The translations under genes and the position numbers were made by a program. From NCBI RefSeq assembly GCF_900090275.1, contig NZ_LT607755.1, positions 2,604,001 through 2,668,000 on the forward strand: 64,000 nucleotides of DNA. The letters run 5' to 3'. This DNA is from Micromonospora zamorensis (GTDB lineage: Bacteria; Actinomycetota; Actinomycetes; Mycobacteriales; Micromonosporaceae). Below the pieces are notes generated by a model. The model was not told where the DNA came from, searched no databases, and saw only the letters and a list, made by a program, of their open reading frames with translations. This document shows, piece by piece, positions 42,245 to 51,145 of the stretch. How positions within the stretch are numbered: position 1 is the first letter of the stretch; every line of letters starts with the position of its first letter.

Positions 42245-44536
42245 ATGGGTGTGTCGCAACGGTTCAAGAGCAAGTTCCGGCGGTTCCTTCAGCGCCCCGG
42301 CTCGACCGTGGATCTTGCTCCGCTGGAGAAGCTGCTGCCGGCTGTCGAGGCGCGCGAGGACGAGCTCGCCGCGCTGGACGACGCCGAGCTGACCGAGGCC
42401 GCGGGTGCCGCCACCGGCTACGAGGAGATCTGCGCGATCGGCCGCGAGGCCGCCCGCCGCGGCCTCGACCAGCGGCCGTACGACGTGCAGCTGCTCGGCG
42501 CGATGTCGCTGCTGTCCGGCAAGGTCGCCGAGATGGCCACCGGTGAGGGCAAGACACTCACCGCCACGATCGCCGCGTACGGGCACGTCCGGCTCGGCAA
42601 CGGGCCGGTGCACGTGCTCACCATCAACGACTACCTGGCCCGACGCGACGCCCAGTGGATGGAGCCGGTCTACACCCTGCTCGGCCTCACCGTCGGCTGG
42701 GTCAACGAGGCCTCCACCCCGCAGGAGCGGCGCGACGCGTACGCCTGCGACGTCACCTACGTCTCGGTCAGCGAGGCGGGCTTCGACTACCTGCGCGATC
42801 AGCTGGCCACCGACGTGGAGGACCGGGTGCAACCGGCCCTGACCACCGCGATCGTCGACGAGGCCGACTCGATCATGATCGACGAGGCTCGGGTGCCGAT
42901 GGTCCTGGCCGGCGCCGTGCCGGGCGAGCAGGACCCGGTGCACGCCGCCGCCGCGCTGGTCCGTGGCCTGCGCAAGGGCAAGCACTACACGGTCGCGGAC
43001 GACGGCCGCAGCGTGGCGTTCACCTCCGCCGGCCTGGCCGCCATCGAGGCCAAGCTAGACATCGACCTGTACGACGAGGAGCACGTCGAGCAGCTCTCCG
43101 CGGTCAACGTGGCGCTGCACGCGCACGCCCTGCTGCACCGTGACGTGGATTACATCGTCCGGGACGGCTCGGTCGAGCTGGTCGACGAGATGCGCGGCCG
43201 GGTGGCCCAGCGCCGCCGCTGGCCGGACGGGCTCCAGGCCGCGGTCGAGGCCAAGGAGGGCCTGGACGCCACCGCCGAGGGCGAGGTGCTGGGCACGATC
43301 GCCATGCAGGCGTACATCGCGCTCTACCCGAAGGTCTGCGGCATGACCGCCACGGCGGTGCTGGTCGGCGACCAGCTGCGGGAGTTCTTCGGACTTGAGG
43401 TCGCGGTGATCCCGCCGAACACCCCCTGCATCCGCGAGGACGAGCCGGACCGGATCTACGCCACCCGGGCCGAGAAGGACGAGGCGCTGATCGACGAGAT
43501 CCAGCGCTGGCACGCCAAGGGGCGGCCGGTGCTGGTCGGCACGTTGGACGTCAAGGAGTCCGAGGGCCTGGCCGCCGGTCTCAACGCGGCCGGGGTGCCC
43601 TGTGTCGTGCTGAACGCCAAGAACGACGACGAGGAAGCGTCGATCATCGCCGAGGCCGGCGCGTACGGCGCGGTGACCGTTTCCACCCAGATGGCCGGCC
43701 GGGGCGTCGACATCCGACTGGGCGGCAGCGACGGACGCGATCAGGAGCGGGTCGCCGAGCTGGGCGGCCTCTACGTGATCGGCAGCGGCCGGCACGACAG
43801 CCGCCGGGTGGACGACCAGCTGCGTGGTCGTGCCGGCCGGCAGGGCGACCCGGGCGGCTCGGTCTTCTTCGTCAGCCTGGAGGACGACCTGGTCGTCCGG
43901 CACGCCGCCGACTCGGTGCCGGCGTCGCCGCGGATGAACGCCGACGGCCTGGTGACCGACGAGCAGGTCGACTACGCGGTGGAGCACGCCCAGCGGGTCG
44001 CCGAGGGCGTCAACCACGAGATCCACCGCAACACCTGGCGCTACAGCGTGGTGATCGAGCAGCAGCGCAAGGCTCTCGCCGCGCGCCGCGAGCGGTTGCT
44101 GACCAGTGACGTGGCCGCCGTGATGCTGCTGGAGAAGGAGCCCGAGAAGGCCGGCGAGATGGACGAGGACCTGCTCGCCCGTGCGGCCCGCTCGATCGCG
44201 CTCTTCCACCTGGACCGGCTCTGGGCCGAGCACCTGGCCGAGTTGTCGGAGGTCCGCGAGGGCGTGCACCTGCGCGCGCTGGGCCGGCTCGACCCGCTGG
44301 ACGAGTTCCACCGGGCCGCCGTGCCGGCGTTCAACGACCTGATCCCGGAGATCGAGGCCCGCACCATCGCCACCTTCACCGAGACCGAATTCGATGAGGA
44401 CTGGCAGCCCGACGACGGCACCCTGGTCCGGCCCACCGCCACCTGGACGTACCTGGTGCACGACAACCCGTTCGGGTCCGAGCTGGACCGGCTGATCGCG
44501 TCGATCGGGCGGCGACTCAGCGGCACCTCGCGCTGA
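42245..44536 (+). CDS. secA2: Accessory preprotein translocase ATPase SecA2
   Basis: A 763-aa SecA-type ATPase. Walker A is MATGEGKT with GEGKT at 100-104; the DEAD-like Walker B is VDEADSIMIDEARVP near 200; MTATAVLVGDQLREFFGLEV and STQMAGRGVDIRLGGS carry the second nucleotide-binding domain motifs. It is about 150 residues shorter than the housekeeping SecA and lacks the C-terminal zinc-binding SecB site, which identifies SecA2. In actinomycetes SecA2 exports a small set of proteins together with the normal SecYEG channel. No SecY2 or glycoprotein substrate gene is adjacent. Confidence 0.88.
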   Translation: MGVSQRFKSKFRRFLQRPGSTVDLAPLEKLLPAVEAREDELAALDDAELTEAAGAATGYEEICAIGREAARRGLDQRPYDVQLLGAMSLLSGKVAEMATGEGKTLTATIAAYGHVRLGNGPVHVLTINDYLARRDAQWMEPVYTLLGLTVGWVNEASTPQERRDAYACDVTYVSVSEAGFDYLRDQLATDVEDRVQPALTTAIVDEADSIMIDEARVPMVLAGAVPGEQDPVHAAAALVRGLRKGKHYTVADDGRSVAFTSAGLAAIEAKLDIDLYDEEHVEQLSAVNVALHAHALLHRDVDYIVRDGSVELVDEMRGRVAQRRRWPDGLQAAVEAKEGLDATAEGEVLGTIAMQAYIALYPKVCGMTATAVLVGDQLREFFGLEVAVIPPNTPCIREDEPDRIYATRAEKDEALIDEIQRWHAKGRPVLVGTLDVKESEGLAAGLNAAGVPCVVLNAKNDDEEASIIAEAGAYGAVTVSTQMAGRGVDIRLGGSDGRDQERVAELGGLYVIGSGRHDSRRVDDQLRGRAGRQGDPGGSVFFVSLEDDLVVRHAADSVPASPRMNADGLVTDEQVDYAVEHAQRVAEGVNHEIHRNTWRYSVVIEQQRKALAARRERLLTSDVAAVMLLEKEPEKAGEMDEDLLARAARSIALFHLDRLWAEHLAELSEVREGVHLRALGRLDPLDEFHRAAVPAFNDLIPEIEARTIATFTETEFDEDWQPDDGTLVRPTATWTYLVHDNPFGSELDRLIASIGRRLSGTSR

Positions 44537-44546
44537 CGTAGGCCAC

Positions 44547-44586
44547 CGGGGCCCCTGTCGTGCCTCCGCGTGCGGCAGGGGCCCCG
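44547..44586 (+). terminator. Terminator of secA2
   Basis: CGGGGCCCCTG (44547-44557) pairs with CAGGGGCCCCG (44576-44586), 11 bases after the stop codon. An outer GACGTA/TACGTC pair at 44535-44540 and 44590-44595 extends it. A short ATTTA follows. Confidence 0.75.
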
Positions 44587-44715
44587 ATTTACGTCGTTTC
44601 GACCCAGGTTTCCTCGGGTAGTAGCGCTGGTCGGTCAAGTCGGGAGAGAGCAGACGATGACACAGGTGACGATGATCGCGGGCCGGGCGCGAGGGCGCAC
44701 GGAGGCTGCGAACCG

Positions 44716-45456
44716 GTGAACCTCGACACGCGGGAGCCGATGGTGCAGACCCTCGGTGTCCTGGAAACCGCAGCCCTGTTACGCGAGCTGACCGCCGGCC
44801 TGATCGCCCTGACCGACTTTGACGAGGCGCTGCTGGCGCTGGTCCGGGTCACCCGGGACGCAGTGGCCGGAGTGCGCTGGTGCGGGTTCACCGCCCTGCG
44901 CGCCGGCGAACCCGCCGGTGTGGCCGCCTCCGACGAGCGGCTGGCCGGGCTGGACGACCTGCGACACGGGCCGGACTCGCCGGCGATGAGCGCCATCCAA
45001 CGCCGCGAGATGATCCTCGCCGCCGATCTGGCCGGCGAGACCCGCTGGCCGCTCTGGACGGCGCGCGCCCGGGATCTCGGCGTGCGCGGGGTCATCTCCG
45101 CGCCGGTGGACATCGACGACCAGGTGATCGGCGCGATCAACCTCTACGCCGCCTCGCCGGAGCTGCTGACCCCGCAGCACCAGTTGACCGCGATGCTGCT
45201 CGCCGAACACGCCGGCCTGCTGCTGGCGGCCGTCCGTGACCGCAAGCGGCAACTCACGCTCGCCGGCGAGCGGGACGCCTCACTGCTGCACGACGGGGTG
45301 GTGGGCCAGGCCGTCGGGGTGATCATGACTCAGCGCGGGTGCCCGCCAGCCGAGGCCCTCGACGTGCTGCGCACCGCGGCGTCGTCATTGGACATTCCGC
45401 TGCGCGAGGTGGCCGAGCGACTGGTCCGGACGGTCTCCCGCCCCCGCGACGCCTGA
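44716..45456 (+). CDS. GAF-ANTAR transcription antitermination regulator
   Basis: A 246-aa protein. Residues about 18-165 are a GAF sensor domain (FDEALLALVRVTRDAVAGVR, then LGVRGVISAPVDIDDQVIGA). Residues about 180-240 are an ANTAR RNA-binding domain (VVGQAVGVIMTQRGCPPAEA, then DVLRTAASSLDIPLREVAER). ANTAR proteins bind paired hexaloop hairpins in nascent RNA to prevent termination. GTG at 44716 follows GGAGG. A 16-base tandem duplication spans its stop codon. Targets are unknown; no paired-hairpin ANTAR site was recognised here. Confidence 0.88.
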   Translation: MNLDTREPMVQTLGVLETAALLRELTAGLIALTDFDEALLALVRVTRDAVAGVRWCGFTALRAGEPAGVAASDERLAGLDDLRHGPDSPAMSAIQRREMILAADLAGETRWPLWTARARDLGVRGVISAPVDIDDQVIGAINLYAASPELLTPQHQLTAMLLAEHAGLLLAAVRDRKRQLTLAGERDASLLHDGVVGQAVGVIMTQRGCPPAEALDVLRTAASSLDIPLREVAERLVRTVSRPRDA

Positions 45457-45476
45457 CCGGCGCGACGCCTGACCGG
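45445..45476. repeat. Tandem 16-bp duplication spanning a stop codon
   Basis: CGCGACGCCTGACCGG occurs twice in tandem (45445-45460 and 45461-45476). The first copy contains the TGA of the GAF-ANTAR gene. Confidence 0.75.
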
Positions 45477-45538
45477 ACCGCGCGCCGCAGCTCGCCCAGG
45501 CGGGTCGGCGTTCGTGGTTCGGCGTTCGGCGCTACGGC

Positions 45539-45619
45539 GTTGATCGACTCGGGTTCCTTGAATCCGGGGTGTTCGCGGCTCGTGGATGGACCGGTTTCCT
45601 GAATCCCGAGTCGATCAAC
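45539..45619. repeat. Palindromic element B
   Basis: Perfect 15-bp arms GTTGATCGACTCGGG (45539-45553) and CCCGAGTCGATCAAC (45605-45619). The interior holds a near-direct repeat, TTCCTTGAATCC and TTCCTGAATCC. It occupies the 332-base gap between the GAF-ANTAR and DUF2231 genes, in which I see no gene. Sequence differs from elements A and C, but the size and design are similar. Confidence 0.8.
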
Positions 45620-45788
45620 CTCCCGGCGGTCCGTGTGCGCGCGGTGGTGCCTGTGCCCGCGGCGGTGCGTGTTCTTTCGGTGGTGCCCGTTCTCTCTCTC
45701 GGCGGCGAGTCGGGCGGCGTCGTTTCGTCCCGACCGGCCTCGGGTAGCACTCTGGTCAGGTGAGCTGCGCCGACCCGGGGGAGGACCG

Positions 45789-46280
45789 ATGCAGAGCCGG
45801 CTGCGGGTGCAGGGGCACCCGATCCAACCGATGCTGGTCACGTTCCCGCTCGGGCTCTTCGTCAGCGCCACCGTCTTCGACTTCACCGATGTCGTCGGCG
45901 GACCGGCGTTCCTGGGCGAGGTCGGCTACTGGACCGGCGTCGCCGCCCTCGTCGCCGCGGCACTGACCGCGGTGGCCGGCATGATCGACCTGTGGGACGT
46001 TCCGGTCGACCGCACTCGCCGCACAGCGGTCGCCTTCAACCTGGTGAACGCGGTGATGGCCGGCTTGTTCCTGCTCACCTGCCTGGTCCGGTCGCAGTCA
46101 CCGGAGCACGGCGCGTCGGCCGCGATCCTGGTCACCGAGTTGGTCGCGCTCGCCGCCGGTGGCATCGGCGTGCACCTGGGCGCCCGGCTGATGCGGCAAT
46201 TCGACAGCGGGCGCACCGAGACGGGCGGCCTCGACGCGCTCGCCAACGGCACCGTCGAGATCGTCCGCCCGCGCCCCTGA
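45789..46280 (+). CDS. DUF2231 membrane protein
   Basis: A 163-aa protein with four transmembrane helices: about residues 13-33, 42-64, 76-95 and 108-128. The opening RLRVQGHPIQPMLVTFPLGL is the DUF2231 signature (HP...PxP), and the central DFTDVVGG and GMIDLWDVP are conserved. Some family members bind heme or act near redox proteins; here no partner is evident. The C-terminal 30 residues are cytoplasmic and charged. Confidence 0.82.
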   Translation: MQSRLRVQGHPIQPMLVTFPLGLFVSATVFDFTDVVGGPAFLGEVGYWTGVAALVAAALTAVAGMIDLWDVPVDRTRRTAVAFNLVNAVMAGLFLLTCLVRSQSPEHGASAAILVTELVALAAGGIGVHLGARLMRQFDSGRTETGGLDALANGTVEIVRPRP

Positions 46281-46303
46281 CGCGCACTGCCGGGAGAGCG
46301 TTA

Positions 46304-46324
46304 CAGGCCCCAGGCCCCAGGCCC
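46304..46324. repeat. Three tandem CAGGCCC units
   Basis: Seven-base tandem repeat (CAGGCCC) three times, in the gap between the DUF2231 and methyltransferase genes. The gap from 46281 to 46508 shows no gene. Confidence 0.7.
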
Positions 46325-46508
46325 CACACCTGCCAGCCCAATGCCTGCCGGCCCGTGACCCGACCCGCCTGGTTCGTCCGACCTGTGACCCGGTTGGCCG
46401 GGCGATGAGCGGTTCGGACGGATCGGCCCTGACCCGACCCGTCCGGCGGGGCCGTGGCGGGCGCAAATGAGTTGCCGGTCGGGTGGCCGGCCGGTGAGGC
46501 TGACCGCC

Positions 46509-47267
46509 ATGACCGATCTGCGGAACGCCGAGGAGTTGATCGCGGAGGCAGCCGCCGCGCCGATCGACGGGTGGGGCTTCGACTGGCTGGCGGGCCGGGC
46601 TACCGAGGAGCGTCCACAGTGGGCGTACGCCCGACTGGTCGCCGATCGGATGGCGCGTGCCACCGCCGCTCTGGACGTGGACACCGGCGGCGGTGAGGTG
46701 CTCGCCGAGGTGCCGCATCCGCCGAAGCTGCTGACGGCCACCGAGGGCTGGCCGCCCAACGTGGAGGTTGCCCGGCGCACCCTGCGCCGGGTGGGCGCGA
46801 CGGTGGTGGCGGTCGACCCGGACGGGCCGCTGCCCTTCTGCGACGCCTCGTTCGACCTGGTGGTCAGCCGGCATCCGGTGCGGACCGACTGGGCGCAGAC
46901 CGCTCGGGTGCTGCGGCCGGGTGGGACGTTCCTGTCCCAGCAGATCGGGGCGGGCACCATGCGGGAGTTGAGTGAGGCGATCCTCGGCCCGCTGCCGCCG
47001 CCGGCCCACCGGCATCCCGAACACGCGGCGGCCGCCGCCGAAGACGCTGGTCTGCGGGTGGTCGACCTGCGTCGGGCCACCCTGCGGGCCACCTTCTCCG
47101 ACATCGGTGCGGTGGTCTGGTTCCTGCGCAAGGTGATCTGGACGGTTCCCGGGTTCACCGTGGACCGCTACCGCGAAGAACTCCTGGCCCTGCACGAGCG
47201 CATCACCACCGAGGGCCCCTTCACCGCCCACGCCCAACGCTTCCTCATCGAGGCGACCCGGCCCTGA
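46509..47267 (+). CDS. Class I SAM-dependent methyltransferase
   Basis: A 252-aa enzyme. The SAM-binding glycine-rich loop is ALDVDTGGGEVL at about residues 56-67; motif II-type VVAVDPDG follows near 95, and FDLVVSRHPVRTDWAQTARV with LRPGGTFLSQQIG completes motifs III-IV. The N-terminal 45 residues (ELIAEAAAAPIDGWGFDWL) are typical of small-molecule methyltransferases in this group. Substrate is unknown. ATG at 46509 is preferred; upstream in-frame codons are not conserved-looking. Confidence 0.85.
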   Translation: MTDLRNAEELIAEAAAAPIDGWGFDWLAGRATEERPQWAYARLVADRMARATAALDVDTGGGEVLAEVPHPPKLLTATEGWPPNVEVARRTLRRVGATVVAVDPDGPLPFCDASFDLVVSRHPVRTDWAQTARVLRPGGTFLSQQIGAGTMRELSEAILGPLPPPAHRHPEHAAAAAEDAGLRVVDLRRATLRATFSDIGAVVWFLRKVIWTVPGFTVDRYREELLALHERITTEGPFTAHAQRFLIEATRP

Positions 47268-47279
47268 CCCCTGACCGCG

Positions 47280-47354
47280 GCGACCATGCACTTGTGGTGC
47301 CCCGCAAAAGTGGCGCACCGGGCCAAGCCGCCCACCACAAGTCCATGATCGACC
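47280..47354. repeat. Dispersed palindromic element A, copy 3
   Basis: Right arm CCACCACAAGTCCATGATCG is near-identical to copy 1; left arm reads GCGACCATGCACTTGTGG. It fills the gap between the convergent methyltransferase and DUF3500 genes. Confidence 0.78.
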
Positions 47355-47385
47355 GGGCGGGCGGGGCGGGCCAGGCCAGGGCGGA

Positions 47386-48333
47386 CTAGTGGTGGGCCTC
47401 GTGGTGGGTTGCCAGGATGTCGGCGCCGAAGTCGCTGGCGGGGCGGCGTAGCACTGTGTGGGCGTGGTTGCCGTCGGCGCTCGTGTTGTCGTACTCGATC
47501 AGCAGGTCATCGCCCTGCACCCGGTAGTAGTGCCGCTGCCCGGGGTGGGTCGGCCCGGCCCAGGCGAAGTGCAGCCGGCCGGCGTCCAGTCGGCGCGCCT
47601 CGCGGATGGCCAGCTCGGGCGGCAGCCGGTCCAGGTAGAGCGCGACCACCTGGTCGAGCAGTGCGCGCCCGGTCGGCCCCAACCGGTCGGACGGCACGCC
47701 GAGCGGCTCCAGCGGGGCGTCGACCTGCCCGCGGGTGGCGCTGATGATGTCCGCGGGTGCCTCGTCGGCGATGATCGCGGCGGATCGCTCGGCCGGCCCG
47801 ATCGCGTCGAGCAGTGCCCGACCCAGGTCCTCCTCGATGCCGAGTGGGCGGGAGACCGGGCGGCCGGCGTAGCGGACCGCTGCCGGGTTGGCGCCGAAGA
47901 AGATCGGTGCGGGGGAGACCTGACCGTCCACCACTGTCATGTTCACCGACAGGTGGTGCCCTTCGAGTCGCCACGCCCAGCGGTCGTCGCGCGCCGGGTC
48001 ACCGAAAACGGCCACCCAGTAGTCACCGCTGTGCCGCCCTCGGTGCCAGCCTTCGGCGCGGTCCAGCACCTCCTCCAACGCGATGATCGCCATCGCCTGG
48101 GCGTACGCCGAAGGGCTGAGCGCGGTGGCCAGCAACCGGTGCGCGGCCTTGCGGCCGGCGGCGTCGAGCTCGGCGAGGCAGACGCCGGGCCGGGGTCGAG
48201 GCCGGTATTCCAGCCAGCGTCGGGACGACTCGTCGTCGAACGGGTGCACGGCGCTGTCGCGGGCGGCGGGGTCGAGCGCGGCCAGCAGCGTGGTGCCGGC
48301 GGCCCGCATCTGCTCGGGCAGGGGATCTTCCAC
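47386..48333 (-). CDS. DUF3500 protein
   Basis: A 315-aa protein of the DUF3500 family. Recognisable parts: FDDESSRRWLEYRPRPRPGV near the start, SGDYWVAVFGDP, HHLSVNMTVVDGQVSPAPIF, FFGANPA and a C-terminal FAWAGPTHPGQRHYYRVQGD with EYDNTSADGNHAHTVLR. No signal peptide, unlike many family members. The His- and Glu-rich conserved sites suggest metal binding; the reaction is unknown. GTG at 48333 is chosen from the start of similarity. It lies 32 bases downstream of an ankyrin-repeat gene on the same strand, so the two may be an operon. Confidence 0.8.
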   Translation of the reverse strand: MEDPLPEQMRAAGTTLLAALDPAARDSAVHPFDDESSRRWLEYRPRPRPGVCLAELDAAGRKAAHRLLATALSPSAYAQAMAIIALEEVLDRAEGWHRGRHSGDYWVAVFGDPARDDRWAWRLEGHHLSVNMTVVDGQVSPAPIFFGANPAAVRYAGRPVSRPLGIEEDLGRALLDAIGPAERSAAIIADEAPADIISATRGQVDAPLEPLGVPSDRLGPTGRALLDQVVALYLDRLPPELAIREARRLDAGRLHFAWAGPTHPGQRHYYRVQGDDLLIEYDNTSADGNHAHTVLRRPASDFGADILATHHEAHH

Positions 48334-48365
48334 CGACCCTGTATACCGGCCCGTCGGCGCTGGTG

Positions 48366-48758
48366 TCAGCCGGCGCGCAGTAGCTCCGTCATCTCCGGCA
48401 GGTCGAAGAACTGCGCGGTCTCCAGTGCCGAGGGGTTGCCGTGTGCCGGGTCGGCGCCGGCGGCGAGGAGCGCGCGGACCGCTTCGGTGCTGCTGCGGAA
48501 CACCGCGGCGGCCAGCGCGGTCTGACCCCGGTCGTTGGCCCGGGAGTGGTCGGCGCCGCGACTGAGCAGGGCGGCCACCGTGTCCGGGTGGGCGTGGTAC
48601 GCGGCCAGGATCAGCAGCGTGTCGCCCTTGTCGTTGGTGAGGTTGACGGGCAGGCCGGCGTCGAGCTGTGCGGCCAGCTCCTCGGTGGAGCCGGCCCGGG
48701 CCAGGTCGAACATCCGGTGCGCGAACGCCAGCGTCTCGGCGTCGAGGTGGTCGGTCAC
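48366..48758 (-). CDS. Ankyrin-repeat protein
   Basis: A 130-aa protein with three ankyrin repeats: LTNDKGDTLLILAAYHAHPD, RANDRGQTALAAAVFRSSTE and a shorter final GNPSALETAQFFDLPEM unit. It has no catalytic domain and likely mediates a protein contact. It is transcribed just ahead of the DUF3500 gene. Confidence 0.88.
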   Translation of the reverse strand: MTDHLDAETLAFAHRMFDLARAGSTEELAAQLDAGLPVNLTNDKGDTLLILAAYHAHPDTVAALLSRGADHSRANDRGQTALAAAVFRSSTEAVRALLAAGADPAHGNPSALETAQFFDLPEMTELLRAG

Positions 48759-48822
48759 CGCTCCAGGTTAGTCGCAGCGGTCCTGATACGTTGCTCGGCC
48801 GGTGTGCTGGGGGAGGGGTCCG

Positions 48823-49200
48823 ATGGCGGAGACGGTGTACGTGGGCAACGCGGGTGTCGACGGTGCCACCAATGCCGGTTGGCTGCTCGGGCACTTCGCG
48901 CCGCCGGGGGAGATCCGGCACAGCGCCGACGTCGAGGTGAAGTGGGGAGTGCACCCGCCCGGGCAGGCCCGGTCCCAGTGGGCGACCGGGGAGCGGCGCA
49001 CCACTCTGCTCGTACTCATTGAGGGGTGCTTCCGGGTGGAGTTGCCGGACCGCACGGTACGGCTGGCCGCGCCGGGCGACTACGTGGTGTGGGGTCGGGG
49101 AGTGGACCACTCCTGGTTCGCGGAGCGCGCGTCGGTGGTCCTGACCGTGCGGTGGCCCTCGCTGCCCGGCTACCGGGTGGACCCGCCGGTGCTGCGCTGA
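48823..49200 (+). CDS. Cupin-like small protein
   Basis: A 125-aa beta-rich protein. The strand-turn pattern TTLLVLIEGCFRVELPDRTV followed by LAAPGDYVVWGRGVDHSWFA fits a cupin barrel; one histidine pair (VDHSW) is visible but the full metal-binding set is not. Related proteins are sometimes labelled signal peptidase I, for which there is no support here. ATG at 48823 follows GGGAGGGG. Divergent from the ankyrin gene. Confidence 0.65.
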   Translation: MAETVYVGNAGVDGATNAGWLLGHFAPPGEIRHSADVEVKWGVHPPGQARSQWATGERRTTLLVLIEGCFRVELPDRTVRLAAPGDYVVWGRGVDHSWFAERASVVLTVRWPSLPGYRVDPPVLR

Positions 49201-49240
49201 TCGACACCAGGTCTGACCTGCGTCCCAGCAGGTGGAATTA

Positions 49241-49257
49241 CCTACTAAACCTATAGG
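49241..49257 (+). promoter_or_regulatory. Candidate operator before the cysteine dioxygenase gene
   Basis: CCTACTAAACCTATAGG contains the palindrome CCTATAGG inside an unusually AT-rich patch (GGAATTACCTAC to AGGCTTTG). It lies 55 bases upstream of the first gene of a sulfur-oxidation operon, the place for a sulfur-responsive regulator site; which regulator is unknown. Confidence 0.4.
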
Positions 49258-49311
49258 CTTTGCCGTCTAGAGTACGAGGGCACCCCGCCGAACGACCCGC
49301 GAGGAACCGCC

Positions 49312-49767
49312 ATGACGCACCGCCGCCCGGAGCTTGACCTGCTCACCGTCGCCGCCCGGTGGGCCGACCCGGCCGGCTGGCCGGTCGCGCTGCGCTTCGA
49401 CCCGGCCGAGCGCTGGTACGCGCGCCTCGACGTCGGCGACGACCACGAGGTGTGGGCACTGAGCTGGCTGCCCGGGCAGGGCACCGACCTGCACGACCAC
49501 GGTGGTTCGGCCGGAGGGTTCCGCGTCGTCAGCGGCACGCTCACCGAGGAGACGGTCGCCGCCGGCCGGTTGCGCCCACGACTGCTGCCCGCCGGCGCCG
49601 GTCGCCGCTTCGGCCCCCGACACGTGCACCAGGTGACCAACCAGGGGCCGGCGCCGGCGGTCAGCGTGCACGTCTACCGGCCGGCGTTGCTGCGGATGAC
49701 CCGCTACCACCTGGTGGACGGGCGGCTGCGGGTCGCCGAGGTCGCCGAAGCCGGCCGGTCCTGGTGA
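49312..49767 (+). CDS. Cysteine dioxygenase family protein
   Basis: A 151-aa cupin. Iron ligands are visible in DLHDHGGSAGGFRVVSG (His61 and His63) and GPRHVHQVTN (His104 or His106), matching type I cysteine/thiol dioxygenases, which convert cysteine to cysteine sulfinate. The protein is short for the family, as bacterial forms often are. The start ATG lies 51 bases after the AT-rich operator candidate. The rhodanese gene follows 46 bases downstream, an arrangement found in actinomycete cysteine catabolism. Confidence 0.87.
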   Translation: MTHRRPELDLLTVAARWADPAGWPVALRFDPAERWYARLDVGDDHEVWALSWLPGQGTDLHDHGGSAGGFRVVSGTLTEETVAAGRLRPRLLPAGAGRRFGPRHVHQVTNQGPAPAVSVHVYRPALLRMTRYHLVDGRLRVAEVAEAGRSW

Positions 49768-49813
49768 CCGCGGCCAGCCACGATCCACTCCCTGTCACCG
49801 GAAGGAACCGATA

Positions 49814-50299
49814 ATGCAGGTAACCGCCGAGCACTGTCCGGCCCCCGTGCCGCCGCCGGGCTCCCGGGGCATCGACGAGATCCTGGCCGCCGCGCGTGCC
49901 CGGCTGCACCGGTTGGACCCGGAGCGCGCGCACCTGGCGTACCGGGCCGGAGCACTGCTGGTCGACATCCGACCGGCAGCGCAGCGGGCCGCGCACGGCG
50001 TGGTGCCGGGCTCGCTCACTGTCGAGCGCAACGTGCTGGAATGGCGCTTCGACCCCCGCTGCCCGGCCCGACTGCCGCAGGCGGTCGACTACGACGTGCC
50101 GGTGATGATCCTCTGCCAGGAGGGCTACACCTCGTCGCTGGCCGCCGCCGCCCTGCAGGACGTCGGCCTGCACCGGGCCACCGACGTGGTCGGCGGCTTC
50201 GCGGCCTGGCGGATCGCCGGCCTGCCAGCCCTCGGCCCGACCCCGCTGCACACCTCCCCACTCGCGTCCCCCGTCAAGACCGGGTGGGCGCGCCGCTGA
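49814..50299 (+). CDS. Rhodanese-like sulfurtransferase
   Basis: A 161-aa protein with one rhodanese domain. [20 protein letters not shown] is the start of the fold and the active-site loop is CQEGYTSS with the nucleophile Cys101. It could carry persulfide sulfur from cysteine breakdown. The N-terminal 30 residues are an extra helix. It lies in the same operon as the cysteine dioxygenase and is followed by a winged-helix regulator. Confidence 0.88.
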   Translation: MQVTAEHCPAPVPPPGSRGIDEILAAARARLHRLDPERAHLAYRAGALLVDIRPAAQRAAHGVVPGSLTVERNVLEWRFDPRCPARLPQAVDYDVPVMILCQEGYTSSLAAAALQDVGLHRATDVVGGFAAWRIAGLPALGPTPLHTSPLASPVKTGWARR

Positions 50300-50349
50300 C
50301 CGTCACGCCGCACCCGGCGTGGCGGGCGTACCGCCACTCAGGAGGCACC

Positions 50350-50898
50350 ATGTCCGTCGTCGCCATCCCCACGCGCCGCCACCCGGGCACCCGCCCGGCC
50401 CGCCCGCGCACCGGCCCGACCCTCACCATCACCCTCGACCTCGTCCCCGGGCCGCTGAGCCCCCGGCTGGCCCGGTTGGTGCAACTGCTCGGCGAGCTGG
50501 CCGAGTCGGGGGAGGGCCAGCTGCGTACCGTCGAGGACGTGGTGCCCGCGCCGCGACCGGCCGCGAGCCCCGCCGCCGGCGCGCCGTCCGCCGACGCCGC
50601 CCACGTCCGCATCCTGGCCGGCTCGCGGATGGTCCGCCAGGGCGACCGGGTCGTCCCGCTGACCCGCATCGAGTACGAGCTGCTGCTGTTCCTGGCCGAG
50701 CGGCCACGCCGGGTCTTCACCCGCCTCCAGCTGTTGTCCAGTGTGTGGGGGTACGAGCACGCGGTAGCCCGGACCGTGGACGTGCACGTTCGACGGCTGC
50801 GCGCCAAGCTGGACGGCTCGGAGGTGGTGACCACCGTCTACGGGGTTGGTTACCGGTTGGCCGACGAGGCGCGGATCAGCGTGGACCACAGCCGATAA
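50350..50898 (+). CDS. OmpR-type winged-helix regulator lacking a receiver domain (copy 1)
   Basis: A 182-aa protein. The C-terminal half (about 95-180) is an OmpR/PhoB DNA-binding domain: [20 protein letters not shown], then [26 protein letters not shown] and [11 protein letters not shown]. The N-terminal half is a low-complexity Arg/Pro segment followed by one short helix and has no phosphoacceptor receiver domain. It therefore cannot be controlled by a histidine kinase in the normal way. ATG follows AGGAGG. A close relative is encoded at 51146. Confidence 0.85.
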   Translation: MSVVAIPTRRHPGTRPARPRTGPTLTITLDLVPGPLSPRLARLVQLLGELAESGEGQLRTVEDVVPAPRPAASPAAGAPSADAAHVRILAGSRMVRQGDRVVPLTRIEYELLLFLAERPRRVFTRLQLLSSVWGYEHAVARTVDVHVRRLRAKLDGSEVVTTVYGVGYRLADEARISVDHSR

Positions 50899-51145
50899 GC
50901 CCTGGTCCGGCGGCCTGCGAGCATCCCGGTGAACCGGGCGGGGACCCCCGTATCGGGGCATCTCGGCGACTCTGCTGTAATCATCAGGCTTCGTACGCAG
51001 AGCGAGCGTCTGGCTCCGATGTGTTCGTCAATTGTCACATTCATGCAACGCAGCCGCCTCTTGATTCTCGCCCGGGCGCCGGGAAGCATCGATGAAGCGG
51101 CGTCCCGGGCCGTGGGGAGATACCCGGACCAGCCCAAGGAGGACC

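Noticed and set aside
42245..44536. Housekeeping SecA
   Set aside because: Too short by about 150 residues and without the C-terminal zinc-binding region, so SecA2 is the better call.
48823..49200. Signal peptidase I
   Set aside because: No membrane anchor and no Ser/Lys catalytic pair; the strand pattern is cupin-like.
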